Shown here: one piece after another, positions 40,871 to 49,757 of the stretch
Layout: each line of letters starts with the position of its first letter
Numbering within the stretch: the stretch's first letter is position 1
NCBI RefSeq assembly: GCF_900106525.1
Contig: NZ_FNOG01000008.1
Location: forward strand, 62,001 to 126,000
Direction: 5' to 3'
Origin: Lysobacter enzymogenes
GTDB lineage: Bacteria > Pseudomonadota > Gammaproteobacteria > Xanthomonadales > Xanthomonadaceae
DNA length: 64,000 nucleotides
The notes under the pieces: model-generated
Database searches by the model: none
What the model was told of the DNA's origin: nothing
What the model saw: the letters and a program-made list of their open reading frames with translations, nothing else
Translations under genes and position numbers: made by a program

Positions 40871-41675
40871 CTTGTTGCCTCCCCCGTTTCAGTTGATCGC
40901 CGTCGAGCGCCGCAGCGTATCGCTGCAAAACGCCCGTCGGACTCGGCTGCGCCTTTTCGGCGGCATACATGTAGGCATAAGCCTTGACAGCGTCCTTATC
41001 TCCAAGCCCCCCACGCCCGTACAATCCGGCGAGATCCACCATCGCATCGACGCTTCCCATCGACGCTGAATCGGTCAGATACTGGAACACCCTGCGTTTG
41101 TACTGAGACATTCGCTCGATGTTTCTCAGTCCATCGCTCGGCGAGCCGATGAACGGCTCAGGATGAGCCGCATAGATCAGCCGAGCCTCGACCATGCCTG
41201 CGGCTGCCGCGTCTTCTATCCACTTGGGCGCCGAATCCAGTTGTTCTTTTGAAAGGTTTTCGCATTCGCTCCAGGCGCTAGATGGGTCAACAGAAGCGCG
41301 CTGCCCTTTCTCGACGATCGAATCCCGAGTTGTAGCCAGCTGCCGACAACCATCGAGCTTCAGAAAGAGCGCGACGGCCGCGCGCCGATCGCCGGCCTCG
41401 GCAAGAGGTTTCAGTCTGGCGTAAGCGTTTGCTGCATCCCCCACCGGAACATCGAAGTTCATGTCCGCAGCGAACGGACCTTTTTGGCGCGCAACGGCTC
41501 TGTGTGCAGGAGCGTTGGATGCGGACTTTCCGGCCGAAAGCTGCGCCTGCGCGCTCTGCGCGCCGGAGAGATCGGGTCCGCGGCTCGGCACGACCGCTTC
41601 CGGAGCGGAGCGGAGCCAGAACAAGAGCAGTGCCGCCCCAACCAACACGGCCAAGCCGATGAATACCTTTTTCAT
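40836..41675 (-). CDS. Sel1-like/TPR helical repeat protein, membrane-anchored
   Basis: The 279-residue protein has one N-terminal hydrophobic helix (KKVFIGLAVLVGAALLLFWL) and a Ser/Ala-rich linker. The rest is alpha-helical, with Sel1-type segments (SMGSVDAMVDLAGLYGRGGL and DKDAVKAYAYMYAAEKAQ). Sel1 repeats mediate protein contacts. Two to three repeats are visible, fewer than in dedicated Sel1 proteins. The ATG at 41675 is chosen because the signal anchor begins there. It lies in the lower-GC pocket and is coupled to the Gly-rich gene. Function unknown. Confidence 0.68.
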   Translation of the reverse strand: MKKVFIGLAVLVGAALLLFWLRSAPEAVVPSRGPDLSGAQSAQAQLSAGKSASNAPAHRAVARQKGPFAADMNFDVPVGDAANAYARLKPLAEAGDRRAAVALFLKLDGCRQLATTRDSIVEKGQRASVDPSSAWSECENLSKEQLDSAPKWIEDAAAAGMVEARLIYAAHPEPFIGSPSDGLRNIERMSQYKRRVFQYLTDSASMGSVDAMVDLAGLYGRGGLGDKDAVKAYAYMYAAEKAQPSPTGVLQRYAAALDGDQLKRGRQQGEEIYRACCGD

Positions 41676-42139
41676 CGCACGTGATCTACCGCCAACGAAT
41701 AGGAAATCGACTCTAACAAAAGCAATCATGCCTCCCTTTCACGCGCGGCCGATCCGCAGCGAAAGGAAAAATCGCTCCATGTGTTGAACGTGTTCTGTCC
41801 GGACCGGATAGATCCGGCCATATCGGCCGCGTCCGCCACAACGTCCAATCCGCGTGAAACCCGAACCCTTCAAGAAGGCTCGCAAGATATAAACGAAGAA
41901 CGAAGCTGCTCCCCTATTCGCATAGTGCGGCACACTCGAATTTTCAGACGCGTCAGAAAGCACTAACGCCCGGCTACCAAACGTGGGCCACGAAACTATC
42001 CACGACGGAATCGAATGGACCGAATTCGATTCAAACGACCGCCCAGACGCGAAGCGTCAAGAGCCGCAGGCGACTTGCATCGGTGCGCGAAACGGCACAC
42101 CTACGTTCCACCTGAAGCCATCAGGCCACCGCGCACTCG
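41676..42139. other. Lower-GC non-coding stretch
   Basis: No gene is supported. The sequence is visibly richer in A and T than the rest of the window and contains no REP-like unit. It presumably holds the promoter of the Sel1-like gene. A small palindrome, GGACCGGATAGATCCGG, lies near 41799. Confidence 0.55.
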
Positions 42140-43525
42140 TTACAACAACCGATCGCGCTTCACCGCCAAATACTTCTCCACCAACGACGCCGCCAGTTGG
42201 TCGCAGGCCACGTCCAGCACCATCACCCCCTGGCTGCGCAGCGCTTCGTGCGCCTGGGCGCGGTGTTCCAGGTATTGCGCGGCGGCGCCGGCGCGGATGG
42301 CGCCGGACAGGTCGTCGACTTCTTCGTTCAGCGCTTCGTCCAGCGAGCCTTCGCGCAGGCTGGCCACGCACACCAGGTGGCGGGCGCGCAGCATGCGCAC
42401 GGCGGCGAGCAGGTCGTCCATGTCTTCGTCGCGCAGGTTGGTCACCAGCATCACCAGCGAGCGGCGGCGCTGGCGCAACGACAGCTCGGTGGCGGCGGCG
42501 AGGAAGTCGGTGGCGACCGGTTGCGGCTGCAGCGCGTAGCTGGCGCGCAGCAGGTTGTCGATCGCGCCGACGCCGCGCTGCGGCGGCACCCAGCGGCTCT
42601 GGCCGCCGCTGGCGAGCAGGCCGACGCCGTCGCCCTGGCGCAGCGCCAGGTAGGACACCACCAGCGCCGCGTCGAGCACGTGGTCGAAGTGCGACAGCTC
42701 GCCGTCGCGCGCCATCAGCCGGCGGCCGGTGTCGAGCATCAGCACCAGTTGTTGGTTGCGCTCGTCCTGGTATTCGCGCGAGATCAGGCGCCGCGCGCGC
42801 GCGGTGGCCTTCCAGTCGATCTGGCGCAGGCTGTCGCCGACGCGGTATTCGCGCATCTGATGGAAGTCGGTGCCTTCGCCGCGGCGGCGCTTGACGTGCG
42901 CGCCGACCAGACGCGAGGCCTGTTCGGCGCTGAACATCGCGAACTTGGCCAGCGGCGCGAAATTGGGGAACACCCGCACCCGCTGCGGCGCGCCGGTCGC
43001 CCGCGACTGCCACCACAGGCCCCACGGCGAGTGCAGCCGCAGTTGGGTGCCGTCGAACTGGAAATCGCCGCGGCTGTTGGCGCGCAGGTGGTAGTCGAAG
43101 CCGGCCGATTCGCCGGGCTTGAGGTCGAGCCGGCGCGGCAGGTCGCGCATCGCCCAGCCGCCGGGATGCAGGTCGAACACGTCGAGGCGTTGGCGCCGTT
43201 CGCTGTCGATCTGCAGGCTCACCGGCCGCTCCACGCCGATCGCCCAGGTGTCGTGCATGCGCCGCTGCACGCGCGGGGTCGGCGCGCGCCACACCCGCCA
43301 CAGGTCCAGCGCCAGCAGCGCCACTGCGATCAACACCGCCAGCTGCCACCACTGCGGGCTGAGCCGGCCCGCGCTCGCCGCCAGCCCCAGCACCGCGCAC
43401 GGCAGCGCCAACCAGCCCAGCCGCAACGACGGCCGCGGCCAGGTCCGGCGCGCCGACGCGCGCTCGCCCGGCGCCGCGGGCGCGGCGCCGGCGAGGGCCG
43501 GCAGCGGCGGCGGCGCCGAACTCAT
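42140..43525 (-). CDS. DUF58 domain protein, last gene of the MoxR operon
   Basis: The 461-residue product has two hydrophobic helices near the N-terminus (WLALPCAVLGLAASAG and WWQLAVLIAVALLALDLW). A beta-rich region follows and then the DUF58 core (YRVGDSLRQIDWKATARAR, followed by LVLMLDTGRRL), which has a vWA-like fold. The MIDAS-type Asp is in LMLDTG. DUF58 proteins are almost always coded with MoxR ATPases and are thought to be the target or adaptor of that chaperone. It starts inside the last codons of the MoxR gene (4-bp overlap). Confidence 0.88.
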   Translation of the reverse strand: MSSAPPPLPALAGAAPAAPGERASARRTWPRPSLRLGWLALPCAVLGLAASAGRLSPQWWQLAVLIAVALLALDLWRVWRAPTPRVQRRMHDTWAIGVERPVSLQIDSERRQRLDVFDLHPGGWAMRDLPRRLDLKPGESAGFDYHLRANSRGDFQFDGTQLRLHSPWGLWWQSRATGAPQRVRVFPNFAPLAKFAMFSAEQASRLVGAHVKRRRGEGTDFHQMREYRVGDSLRQIDWKATARARRLISREYQDERNQQLVLMLDTGRRLMARDGELSHFDHVLDAALVVSYLALRQGDGVGLLASGGQSRWVPPQRGVGAIDNLLRASYALQPQPVATDFLAAATELSLRQRRRSLVMLVTNLRDEDMDDLLAAVRMLRARHLVCVASLREGSLDEALNEEVDDLSGAIRAGAAAQYLEHRAQAHEALRSQGVMVLDVACDQLAASLVEKYLAVKRDRLL

Positions 43526-44511
43526 TGCCGCGGCGCTTCCACCGTGGCCAGCAGCGCGTGCAGCACGTCGTCGGACGATTGGCCTTCGATCTGCAGCTCC
43601 GGCGCCAGCGCGATGCGATGGCGCAGCACCGGCTTGGCGATTTCGCGCACGTCGTCGGGGGTGACGAAATCGCGGCCCGACAGCACCGCCTGCGCGCGCG
43701 CCGCGCGCACCAGACCGAGGCTTCCGCGCGGGCCGGCGCCGAGCGCGATGCCGGCCCAGTCGCGGGTCTTGGCGACGATCCGCACGGCGTAGTCGATCAC
43801 CGCCTCGTCCACCCGCACCAACGCGGTGCCCTGCTGCATGGCCACGATTTCCTCCGGGCCGAGCACGCGCCGCACCTGCGACAGATCGAAGTCCGACGCG
43901 CTGCGGCCCAGGCTCACCGCGGTGACCATGCGCTTCTCGTCGGCCAGGGTCGGGTAGTCGATCAGGATCTTGAGCAGGAAGCGGTCGAGCTGCGCTTCCG
44001 GCAACGGATAAGTGCCTTCCTGTTCGACCGGGTTCTGCGTGGCCAGGGTCAGGAACGGCGGCGGCAGTTCGAAGCTGTGGCCTTCGATGGTGACCTGCAG
44101 CTCCTGCATCGCCTCCAGCAGCGCCGACTGGGTCTTGGCCGGGGCGCGGTTGATTTCGTCGGCCAACAGCAAGTTGGTGAAAACCGGGCCCCTGCGGATA
44201 TTGAAGCTCTCCGTTTTAGGGTCGTACACCGCATGGCCGCTGATGTCGCTGGGCATCAGGTCGGGGGTGAACTGGACGCGCGCGTAGCCGCAGTCCAGCG
44301 CCTTGGACAGCGCGCGCACCACCAGGGTCTTGCCCAGACCGGGCACGCCTTCGAGCAGCGCGTGGCCGCCGGCGAGCAGCGCGATCAGGATCTGGTCGAG
44401 CACTTCGGCCTGGCCGATGAAGGCCTTGCCGACTTCATCGCGCACGGCGGCGGCGCGTTCGGCCAGCGCGGCGCCGGTGATCGGGACGAGCGGAGCGGCT
44501 TCGAGGCTCAT
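43522..44511 (-). CDS. MoxR family AAA+ ATPase
   Basis: The 329-residue MoxR-type AAA+ protein has Walker A GVPGLGKT at residues 55-62, Walker B LLLADEINRAP, and the sensor region FLTLATQNPVEQEGTYPLPE. These are textbook features of the family. MoxR proteins act as chaperone-like ATPases for vWA-containing partners, here most likely the DUF58 product. The ATG at 44511 overlaps the stop of the DUF4350 gene (ATGA). The operon has seven genes, from 49662 down to 42140. Confidence 0.93.
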   Translation of the reverse strand: MSLEAAPLVPITGAALAERAAAVRDEVGKAFIGQAEVLDQILIALLAGGHALLEGVPGLGKTLVVRALSKALDCGYARVQFTPDLMPSDISGHAVYDPKTESFNIRRGPVFTNLLLADEINRAPAKTQSALLEAMQELQVTIEGHSFELPPPFLTLATQNPVEQEGTYPLPEAQLDRFLLKILIDYPTLADEKRMVTAVSLGRSASDFDLSQVRRVLGPEEIVAMQQGTALVRVDEAVIDYAVRIVAKTRDWAGIALGAGPRGSLGLVRAARAQAVLSGRDFVTPDDVREIAKPVLRHRIALAPELQIEGQSSDDVLHALLATVEAPRQ

Positions 44512-45725
44512 AGACGGTTTCTCATGCGGATCAAAGTGGCGATGCGGGTGCGGAAGGCGGCGTGGTCGCGCGCCACCGGATGGGCCAGGGCCTCGCGGAT
44601 CTGCGCCGGCCCGAGCCCGGGTTCGTTCTTGTAACGTTTGGCCAACAGTTCCACCTGCGCCTCGCCTTCGATCGAGGCGGCGTAGGGGTCGCGCCGGCGC
44701 AGCCGCTGCAGGAACGCGGCCCGCGCCGAGGCGTACAGGCTGGGGCCGTAGCCGTAGCGGTAGATATGCTCGCCGCTGGCGACGATGTGCTCGAGCAGCG
44801 AGCGCCGCTCCATCGCCGGCGCCGGCTTGAGCGGGCCGAAGCGCTGCATGCGCTGCCACAGCCAGGCCAGCAGCCACAGCAGCAGCGGCAGCCAGGCCAT
44901 CCAGCTGTTGACGATCAGCGTGCGCCACAGCGACGGCACTTCGGCCGCGTAGATCAGGTGCACGGTGCCGGCCTTGTAGTTCGGCGCCAGCACCTGGCGC
45001 GCGAGCGCGGCGTTGGAGGCCTGCGCGATCTCGTCGTCGCCGGCGCGCGGGCCGGCGAACATCGACAGGCCCGAGCCGCCGCGGTTGGACAGGAAATCCA
45101 GATCGGCCAGCACGTCGACCTTGCCTTCGCCGTACGGCAGGCGGGCGTAGACGTAGGCGCTGTCCTCGTCGCCCCACGCCGCTTCGGGCTCGGTTTCGGC
45201 GTTGTAGAAATAGAACCGGCGCGCGCCGCAGAACACCCCGCGCGGCTCGCGGCCGCGCTCGAACAACTGCACGCAGCTAGTGCGCTCGCTCTGGCTGCCG
45301 CCGTCGGAGGCGTCCAGCAGGGTCACGCCGACTTCGTCGAGCACCGGCACCCGCGCCTCGCCGACGCGTTCGCGCCACGGCGGGGTGCGCACGATCAGAT
45401 GGCCGCCGCGCGCCACCCATTCCAGCAGGGTCTCGGCATCGCTCGCGGCGAGGGTGCGCGGGTCGCGGTAGATCAGCACCGTGTCGCGCGCGCCCAAGCT
45501 GTGGGTGGACAGCAGCAGGCGCTGGCGCGCGTCGACCTTGACCCCGTCCTTGAGCAGCGCCAGCTTGAGCACGTACAGCGGATTGCTGGCCGCCTCGCCG
45601 GTGCGCGGCATGTCGACGACTTCTTCGCTGCGCACGAAATCCTGGCGCCACAGCGAGTAGCCGGCAAAACCGAGCAGGCCGACCACCAGCACGATGACGA
45701 TCGCGTAGATGCCCTGCCGGTTCAT
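44508..45725 (-). CDS. DUF4350 domain membrane protein
   Basis: This 405-residue protein has an N-terminal helix (YAIVIVLVVGLLGFAGYSLW), an extracytoplasmic region with the DUF4350 core (LLEWVARGGHLIVRTPPWRE, a GATase-like fold) and a second membrane segment (SWMAWLPLLLWLLAWLW). A cytoplasmic tail follows. Two cysteines (SCVQLF and VFCGAR) may pair outside the membrane. The protein is typical of MoxR/DUF58 operons, with unknown role. The gene overlaps both neighbours by 4 bp. Confidence 0.84.
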   Translation of the reverse strand: MNRQGIYAIVIVLVVGLLGFAGYSLWRQDFVRSEEVVDMPRTGEAASNPLYVLKLALLKDGVKVDARQRLLLSTHSLGARDTVLIYRDPRTLAASDAETLLEWVARGGHLIVRTPPWRERVGEARVPVLDEVGVTLLDASDGGSQSERTSCVQLFERGREPRGVFCGARRFYFYNAETEPEAAWGDEDSAYVYARLPYGEGKVDVLADLDFLSNRGGSGLSMFAGPRAGDDEIAQASNAALARQVLAPNYKAGTVHLIYAAEVPSLWRTLIVNSWMAWLPLLLWLLAWLWQRMQRFGPLKPAPAMERRSLLEHIVASGEHIYRYGYGPSLYASARAAFLQRLRRRDPYAASIEGEAQVELLAKRYKNEPGLGPAQIREALAHPVARDHAAFRTRIATLIRMRNRL

Positions 45726-47446
45726 GCGGCCCACCCGAAGCGCCGGCTCAGCACGCCGACCAGGTCGTCGAACTCGTCGCTGGCCGGCAAGGTCTCGGCG
45801 TAGGCGGCGTATTGCCACACCCGCACCGCGCGCGCGAACGCGTCGCGGTCTTCGGCCAGCGGCAGCTTGCGCGAAGCGCGCAGGCACTGCGCTTCGGTCG
45901 CGCCCGGCACCAGGGTCACCTGGGCGCGCTGCGCCATCGATTCGACCGCGGCGCGGTACATCAGCGCCAGCGCGTCGCGATGGCGGCCACCCTGCCACAG
46001 GCGGCGGATCGCGGTGGGAATGTCGTCGGGCAGCGGTTCGGGCTCCAGCAGCGCGGCGCTGCGCACCTCGCCCGGCACCGGCGCGTCTTCGCCGGCGCCG
46101 CCGCGGAACCAGCCCAGCCAGCGGCCGAGGCTGAAGATCAGCAGGCCGACGATCAGCGCGACCACGCCCCACAGCACCACCTCCAGGCCGGTCGCCAGGC
46201 TGCTGCTGATGCCGTTGAAACTGCCGCGATCACGTGAGCGCCGCGGCTCGTCGGGCTTGGCTTCGTCGGCCTTGGCGCGCGGCTTCCAGGTGGACTGCTT
46301 CTGTTTGGGCGAGACCGTGGGATCTTTCAGCGACTGCTCGACCGCGCGCCGCAGCGAGGCGTCGTCGCTGCGCGAGGCGCCGTAGAGCGCGTCCAGGGTC
46401 GAGGACTGGGGGTCGGCCTTGTCGCCGTATTCGCGGATCGGCACGGTCGGGTAGGCGGGTGCTTCTTCGGCGTCTTCGGTTTCTTCGTCGTCGTAGGACG
46501 CTTCGGCGGCCGGGGCTTCATCGCTCGCAGTGGCGTCCGCATCGGCCTGCGCTGCGGGCGCGGACGCCGCGGCGTCGTCGCTAACGAACTGCGTCGAATT
46601 CCCGGCAGCGGCATCCTGCGCCGCCGCCGGCGGCAGCCACGCGCCCAGGCCCACCGCCAGGCACAGCGCCAGCAGCGACGGCGCCGCCGCCGCGCTCAGG
46701 CGCGCGCGCAGGCGGCGGAACACGATCTCGATGTCCCAGCCTTCGATCTCGGTGCGGCGGTTGAGATACAACCCGAACCCGGCGCCGACGTAGAACGGCT
46801 CGATCACGCTCATCGCCACCCACGCCAGCGCGTTGAGCAGCGCCACCATCCAGCCGGGTTGTTCCAGGAAGGACTCCCACAGCGACTTGAACGTGTCGGG
46901 CAGGTAGTCGAAGGGAATGAACATCGCCCCGGCGAACACCAGCCCGAGCATCAGCACCAGTTCGAAGTTGAGGCAGATCAAGGTCAGCAGCGCGCTGACG
47001 CCGTACACCGGCGCGCCGAGCGCGGCGCGGCGCTGGCGCGCTTCGCCGCCGTCGCCGCCTTCGAGCAGGTCGACCGGCAGGTACAGCGGGCGCGCCGGGC
47101 CGAGCCGGCGCCAGGTCAGGTACGGCAGCCACCAGCGCCCGCCCCAGCTCAGCGCGGCGCGCACGGTCTGGCGTGGGGTCGGGGTTTCGCCGAACACCGC
47201 GCGCGAGATCACGAACAGCGGGATGCGGTCGAACCAGGGCTTGAGCCACCACATCAGCAGGCCCGACAGCCACAAAAGGTCCAGCGCCCAGCCGGCGGCG
47301 TTGAGCGCGATCAGCAGCGGCAGGGTGACCAGCAGCCACGGCTTCCAGATCGCGCCGGCGTAGCGGCGGACCAGGGCCATGCCCAGTTCGCAGGCTTCCC
47401 AGGCGGTGCGCGGGCGCAGGGCGACGGTGAGCGCTTCGAGCTTCAT
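45722..47446 (-). CDS. DUF4129 domain multi-helix membrane protein
   Basis: The 574-residue product has several membrane helices in its first half (WKPWLLVTLPLLIALNAAGW, LLTLICLNFELVLMLGLVFA). A signal-like segment, LALCLAVGLGAWLPPAAAQD, follows, then an acidic low-complexity region (DDEETEDAEEAPAYP) and a further helix (VVLWGVVALIVGLLIFSLG). The end is a DUF4129 domain (LWQGGRHRDALALMYRAAVE, DEFDDLVGVLSRRFGW). DUF4129 often pairs with transglutaminase-like or MoxR systems. The internal signal-like segment and Ala/Asp-rich linker suggest two fused modules. Overlaps of 4 bp join it to its neighbours. Confidence 0.82.
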   Translation of the reverse strand: MKLEALTVALRPRTAWEACELGMALVRRYAGAIWKPWLLVTLPLLIALNAAGWALDLLWLSGLLMWWLKPWFDRIPLFVISRAVFGETPTPRQTVRAALSWGGRWWLPYLTWRRLGPARPLYLPVDLLEGGDGGEARQRRAALGAPVYGVSALLTLICLNFELVLMLGLVFAGAMFIPFDYLPDTFKSLWESFLEQPGWMVALLNALAWVAMSVIEPFYVGAGFGLYLNRRTEIEGWDIEIVFRRLRARLSAAAAPSLLALCLAVGLGAWLPPAAAQDAAAGNSTQFVSDDAAASAPAAQADADATASDEAPAAEASYDDEETEDAEEAPAYPTVPIREYGDKADPQSSTLDALYGASRSDDASLRRAVEQSLKDPTVSPKQKQSTWKPRAKADEAKPDEPRRSRDRGSFNGISSSLATGLEVVLWGVVALIVGLLIFSLGRWLGWFRGGAGEDAPVPGEVRSAALLEPEPLPDDIPTAIRRLWQGGRHRDALALMYRAAVESMAQRAQVTLVPGATEAQCLRASRKLPLAEDRDAFARAVRVWQYAAYAETLPASDEFDDLVGVLSRRFGWAA

Positions 47447-48456
47447 GCGGCGTCTTCGTCGTCCTGATAGGCCGCGTTGCGGCCGCCGCGCAGCAGCCAC
47501 AGCGCGGTCAGCGACCACAGCAGCGCGCCCACGGCGTACTTGATCGAGGCCGGCATCCAGCCGATCGACGACCAGAACGCTTCGACGAAGGCGGCGAACA
47601 CCAGCATCGCGAACACGCCGATGCAGATCTTGGCGCCGCGGCGGCCGCCGTGGATCAGCGAATCCACGCGCCGGCGCTGGCCCGGCGCGATCAGGCTCAG
47701 GCCCATGCGCAGGCCGGCGCCGCCGGCGATCACGATCGCGGTCAGCTCCGGCGCCGAATGCCCGGCGACGAAGCGCCAGAACGGATCGCCGTGGCCGACC
47801 GCCTGCAGGTGCCCGGCCACGCCGCCGATCATGATGCCGTTGAAGATCAGCACGAACACCGTGCCCAGCCCGGCGACCAGGCCGGTGGCGAAGGTCTGGA
47901 AGCCGATGCCGACGTTGTTGCCGATGTAGTGGGCGAACATCTGCAGGTCGTCTTCGTTGGTGCGGCCCAGGTCGCGCTTGCCGGTCGGGTCGTACATTTC
48001 CTCGAACTGGGCCAGCATCTGCGGCGCGAACAGGCCTGAGGCCAGATCCGGCTTGACCTGGATGGCGACGAAGATCGTCACCAGCGGAATCACGAACAGC
48101 AGCGCCGCGGCCAGCATGCAGCGCCACTCAGCGCGGACCAGGCGCGGGAACCCGGCCAGCAGGAATTCGACCGCGTGCCGCGGGTGCGCCGGCTTGGTCC
48201 GGTACAGCACGCTGTGGCCGCGCTGCATGAGCTGCTGCAGGCGGTCGGTGACCACCGCGCTGTAGCCGCGCCGGCGCGCCAGCGCCAGTTGCTGGCACAG
48301 GCGGCGGTGGCGCGCGGGCAGCTCGTCGTCGCGGATGCCGCGCCACTCGCGCCGGTTCGAACGGGCGGTGCGCGCGTTGTCGCCGCGGCGTTCCAGCCAC
48401 TGCTCGAACTCGCCCCACTCGGCCTGATGGCGTTCGACGAAACGCTCTTGCTTCAT
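47443..48456 (-). CDS. SpoIIM/DUF95 family membrane protein
   Basis: The 337-residue protein starts with a charged helical region (EFEQWLERRGDNARTARSNR), followed by several membrane helices (CMLAAALLFVIPLVTIFVA; FATGLVAGLGTVFVLIFNGI). The GHSAPELTAIVIAGGAGLRM motif is typical of the stage II sporulation protein M family. Outside sporulating bacteria such genes sit beside RDD and MoxR/DUF58 genes, as here. The role is not known. The gene overlaps the DUF4129 gene by 4 bp. Confidence 0.87.
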   Translation of the reverse strand: MKQERFVERHQAEWGEFEQWLERRGDNARTARSNRREWRGIRDDELPARHRRLCQQLALARRRGYSAVVTDRLQQLMQRGHSVLYRTKPAHPRHAVEFLLAGFPRLVRAEWRCMLAAALLFVIPLVTIFVAIQVKPDLASGLFAPQMLAQFEEMYDPTGKRDLGRTNEDDLQMFAHYIGNNVGIGFQTFATGLVAGLGTVFVLIFNGIMIGGVAGHLQAVGHGDPFWRFVAGHSAPELTAIVIAGGAGLRMGLSLIAPGQRRRVDSLIHGGRRGAKICIGVFAMLVFAAFVEAFWSSIGWMPASIKYAVGALLWSLTALWLLRGGRNAAYQDDEDAA

Positions 48457-48472
48457 CGTGGCGCGCCCTGCG

Positions 48473-49156
48473 TCATCGCCGCCCCAGCAGCCAGTTGGCG
48501 ATGCCGTACAGGCGCGCTACCGCGGCCTGGCCGCGCGCGTGCACCAGCGGTTCGGCCAGGTCGGCCAGTTCGGCCTGGCGCGCCGCGGTCAGGCCGGGGC
48601 CGCGTTCGGCGAAGGCGACCACGGCGGATTGTTCGTGCGGCAGCAACAGATGATCGGGCGCCACCGCCGGCGCCACCGCGGCCGCGTGCAGCACCGCCTG
48701 GCGCGGCGCGTGCACCACCAGGGTGCGCGCGACCATGTCGCCCAGGCGCCGGCCCCACGGGTCGATCAGGCAGGCGGTCAGGCCGACCGCATAGAACAGC
48801 GGCAGCGCGTCCACCACCCGCAACAGATTGCGGGCGAAGGTCGCCATCCAGCCCACCGGCGCGCCGTCGGCGGCGACCACGCGCAGCCCCAGCGCCCACT
48901 TGCCGGGCGTGCGGCCCTGCATCAGCGCTTCGAACAGCACCGGGTAGAACCAGGTCAGGGCGAAGCTGACCAGCATCAGCATCGCGGTGCCGGCCTTGCC
49001 GAACGGAATCGCCAGCAACTGCACCAGGGCGATGTAGATCGCCGCGCGCGCGATCAGGTCCACCAGGTAGGCCAGCGCGCGCGGCACCGGGCCGGCGGCG
49101 CGCAAATGCAAGGCCACGCCTTCGGGCGTCACCACCTGGCGGTACGTGTCGAGCAT
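48473..49156 (-). CDS. RDD family membrane protein, second copy
   Basis: This 227-residue protein has an RDD domain: RALAYLVDLIARAAIYIALV with the Arg and Asp typical of the family, then GRTPGKWALGLRVVAADGAP with its conserved GK. A C-terminal tail of about 80 residues is soluble. RDD proteins are small membrane proteins, some of them sodium/proton antiporters or transport accessory factors. The ATG overlaps the stop of the upstream RDD gene (TGATG). Two RDD genes in tandem head this operon. Confidence 0.85.
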   Translation of the reverse strand: MLDTYRQVVTPEGVALHLRAAGPVPRALAYLVDLIARAAIYIALVQLLAIPFGKAGTAMLMLVSFALTWFYPVLFEALMQGRTPGKWALGLRVVAADGAPVGWMATFARNLLRVVDALPLFYAVGLTACLIDPWGRRLGDMVARTLVVHAPRQAVLHAAAVAPAVAPDHLLLPHEQSAVVAFAERGPGLTAARQAELADLAEPLVHARGQAAVARLYGIANWLLGRR

Positions 49157-49662
49157 CAGGCCTTGACGACCTTGGTGTCGCAGATCAGGTCGTGCAGGCA
49201 GCGGCTTTCCTCGCCGAAGATCCACAGCGCGTTGACCAGGGCGAACAGCGCGCCCAGGCACGGCACCTGCTCGATCAGCGCGATCACGAACATGCGCAGG
49301 CCGACGATGCGGCCGAACGAGCACGGCGAGCCGTCGTTGCGCACGATCTTCATGCCCAGCCAGCGCTTGCCCAGGGTCTGCGAGCTCTGGTACAGCAGCA
49401 CCAGCTGATAGGCGAACAGGCCCAGCGCGAACAGGCCGCCGAGCGCGATCATGCCCAGCTGCAGCGGCGAGGGTTCGTCGTTGTTGGGCGCGATCGCCAC
49501 CGACAGGAACGCCGGCAGCATGCACACCAGCATCAGGCCGCCGTCGATCAGCCGCGCCACCAGGCGCAGGCCGCGGTCGGCCTTGATCGAGTCGTCGGCG
49601 AGTTCGCCGGGCAGCGGCGGCGGCGCGGTCGGTGCCGCGTACGGATTCTGCGTATCTTCCAT
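49156..49662 (-). CDS. RDD family membrane protein, first copy
   Basis: The 168-residue protein has a Pro-rich start (NPYAAPTAPPPLPGE), then the RDD domain: LRLVARLIDGGLMLVCMLPA, QTLGKRWLGMKIVRNDGSPC and CLHDLICDTKVV. Three membrane helices are expected. It is the first gene of the seven-gene MoxR operon; the promoter should lie between 49663 and 49757. A Shine-Dalgarno GGGAG sits 10 nt before the ATG. It differs from the next RDD protein in length and tail, so the pair is an old duplication. Confidence 0.86.
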   Translation of the reverse strand: MEDTQNPYAAPTAPPPLPGELADDSIKADRGLRLVARLIDGGLMLVCMLPAFLSVAIAPNNDEPSPLQLGMIALGGLFALGLFAYQLVLLYQSSQTLGKRWLGMKIVRNDGSPCSFGRIVGLRMFVIALIEQVPCLGALFALVNALWIFGEESRCLHDLICDTKVVKA

Positions 49663-49757
49663 GTAGCGATGACTCCCTGGTCCTGCTTTTTATTTCCCCT
49701 GCCGCGACTGTAAACGCGGCGAACGGGCCTGACTAGACGGGCGCGGCCGCGGGCGGC

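Noticed and set aside
41739-41963. 74-codon frame in the lower-GC gap
   Set aside because: No ribosome-binding site, no recognisable feature; not enough to call a gene.
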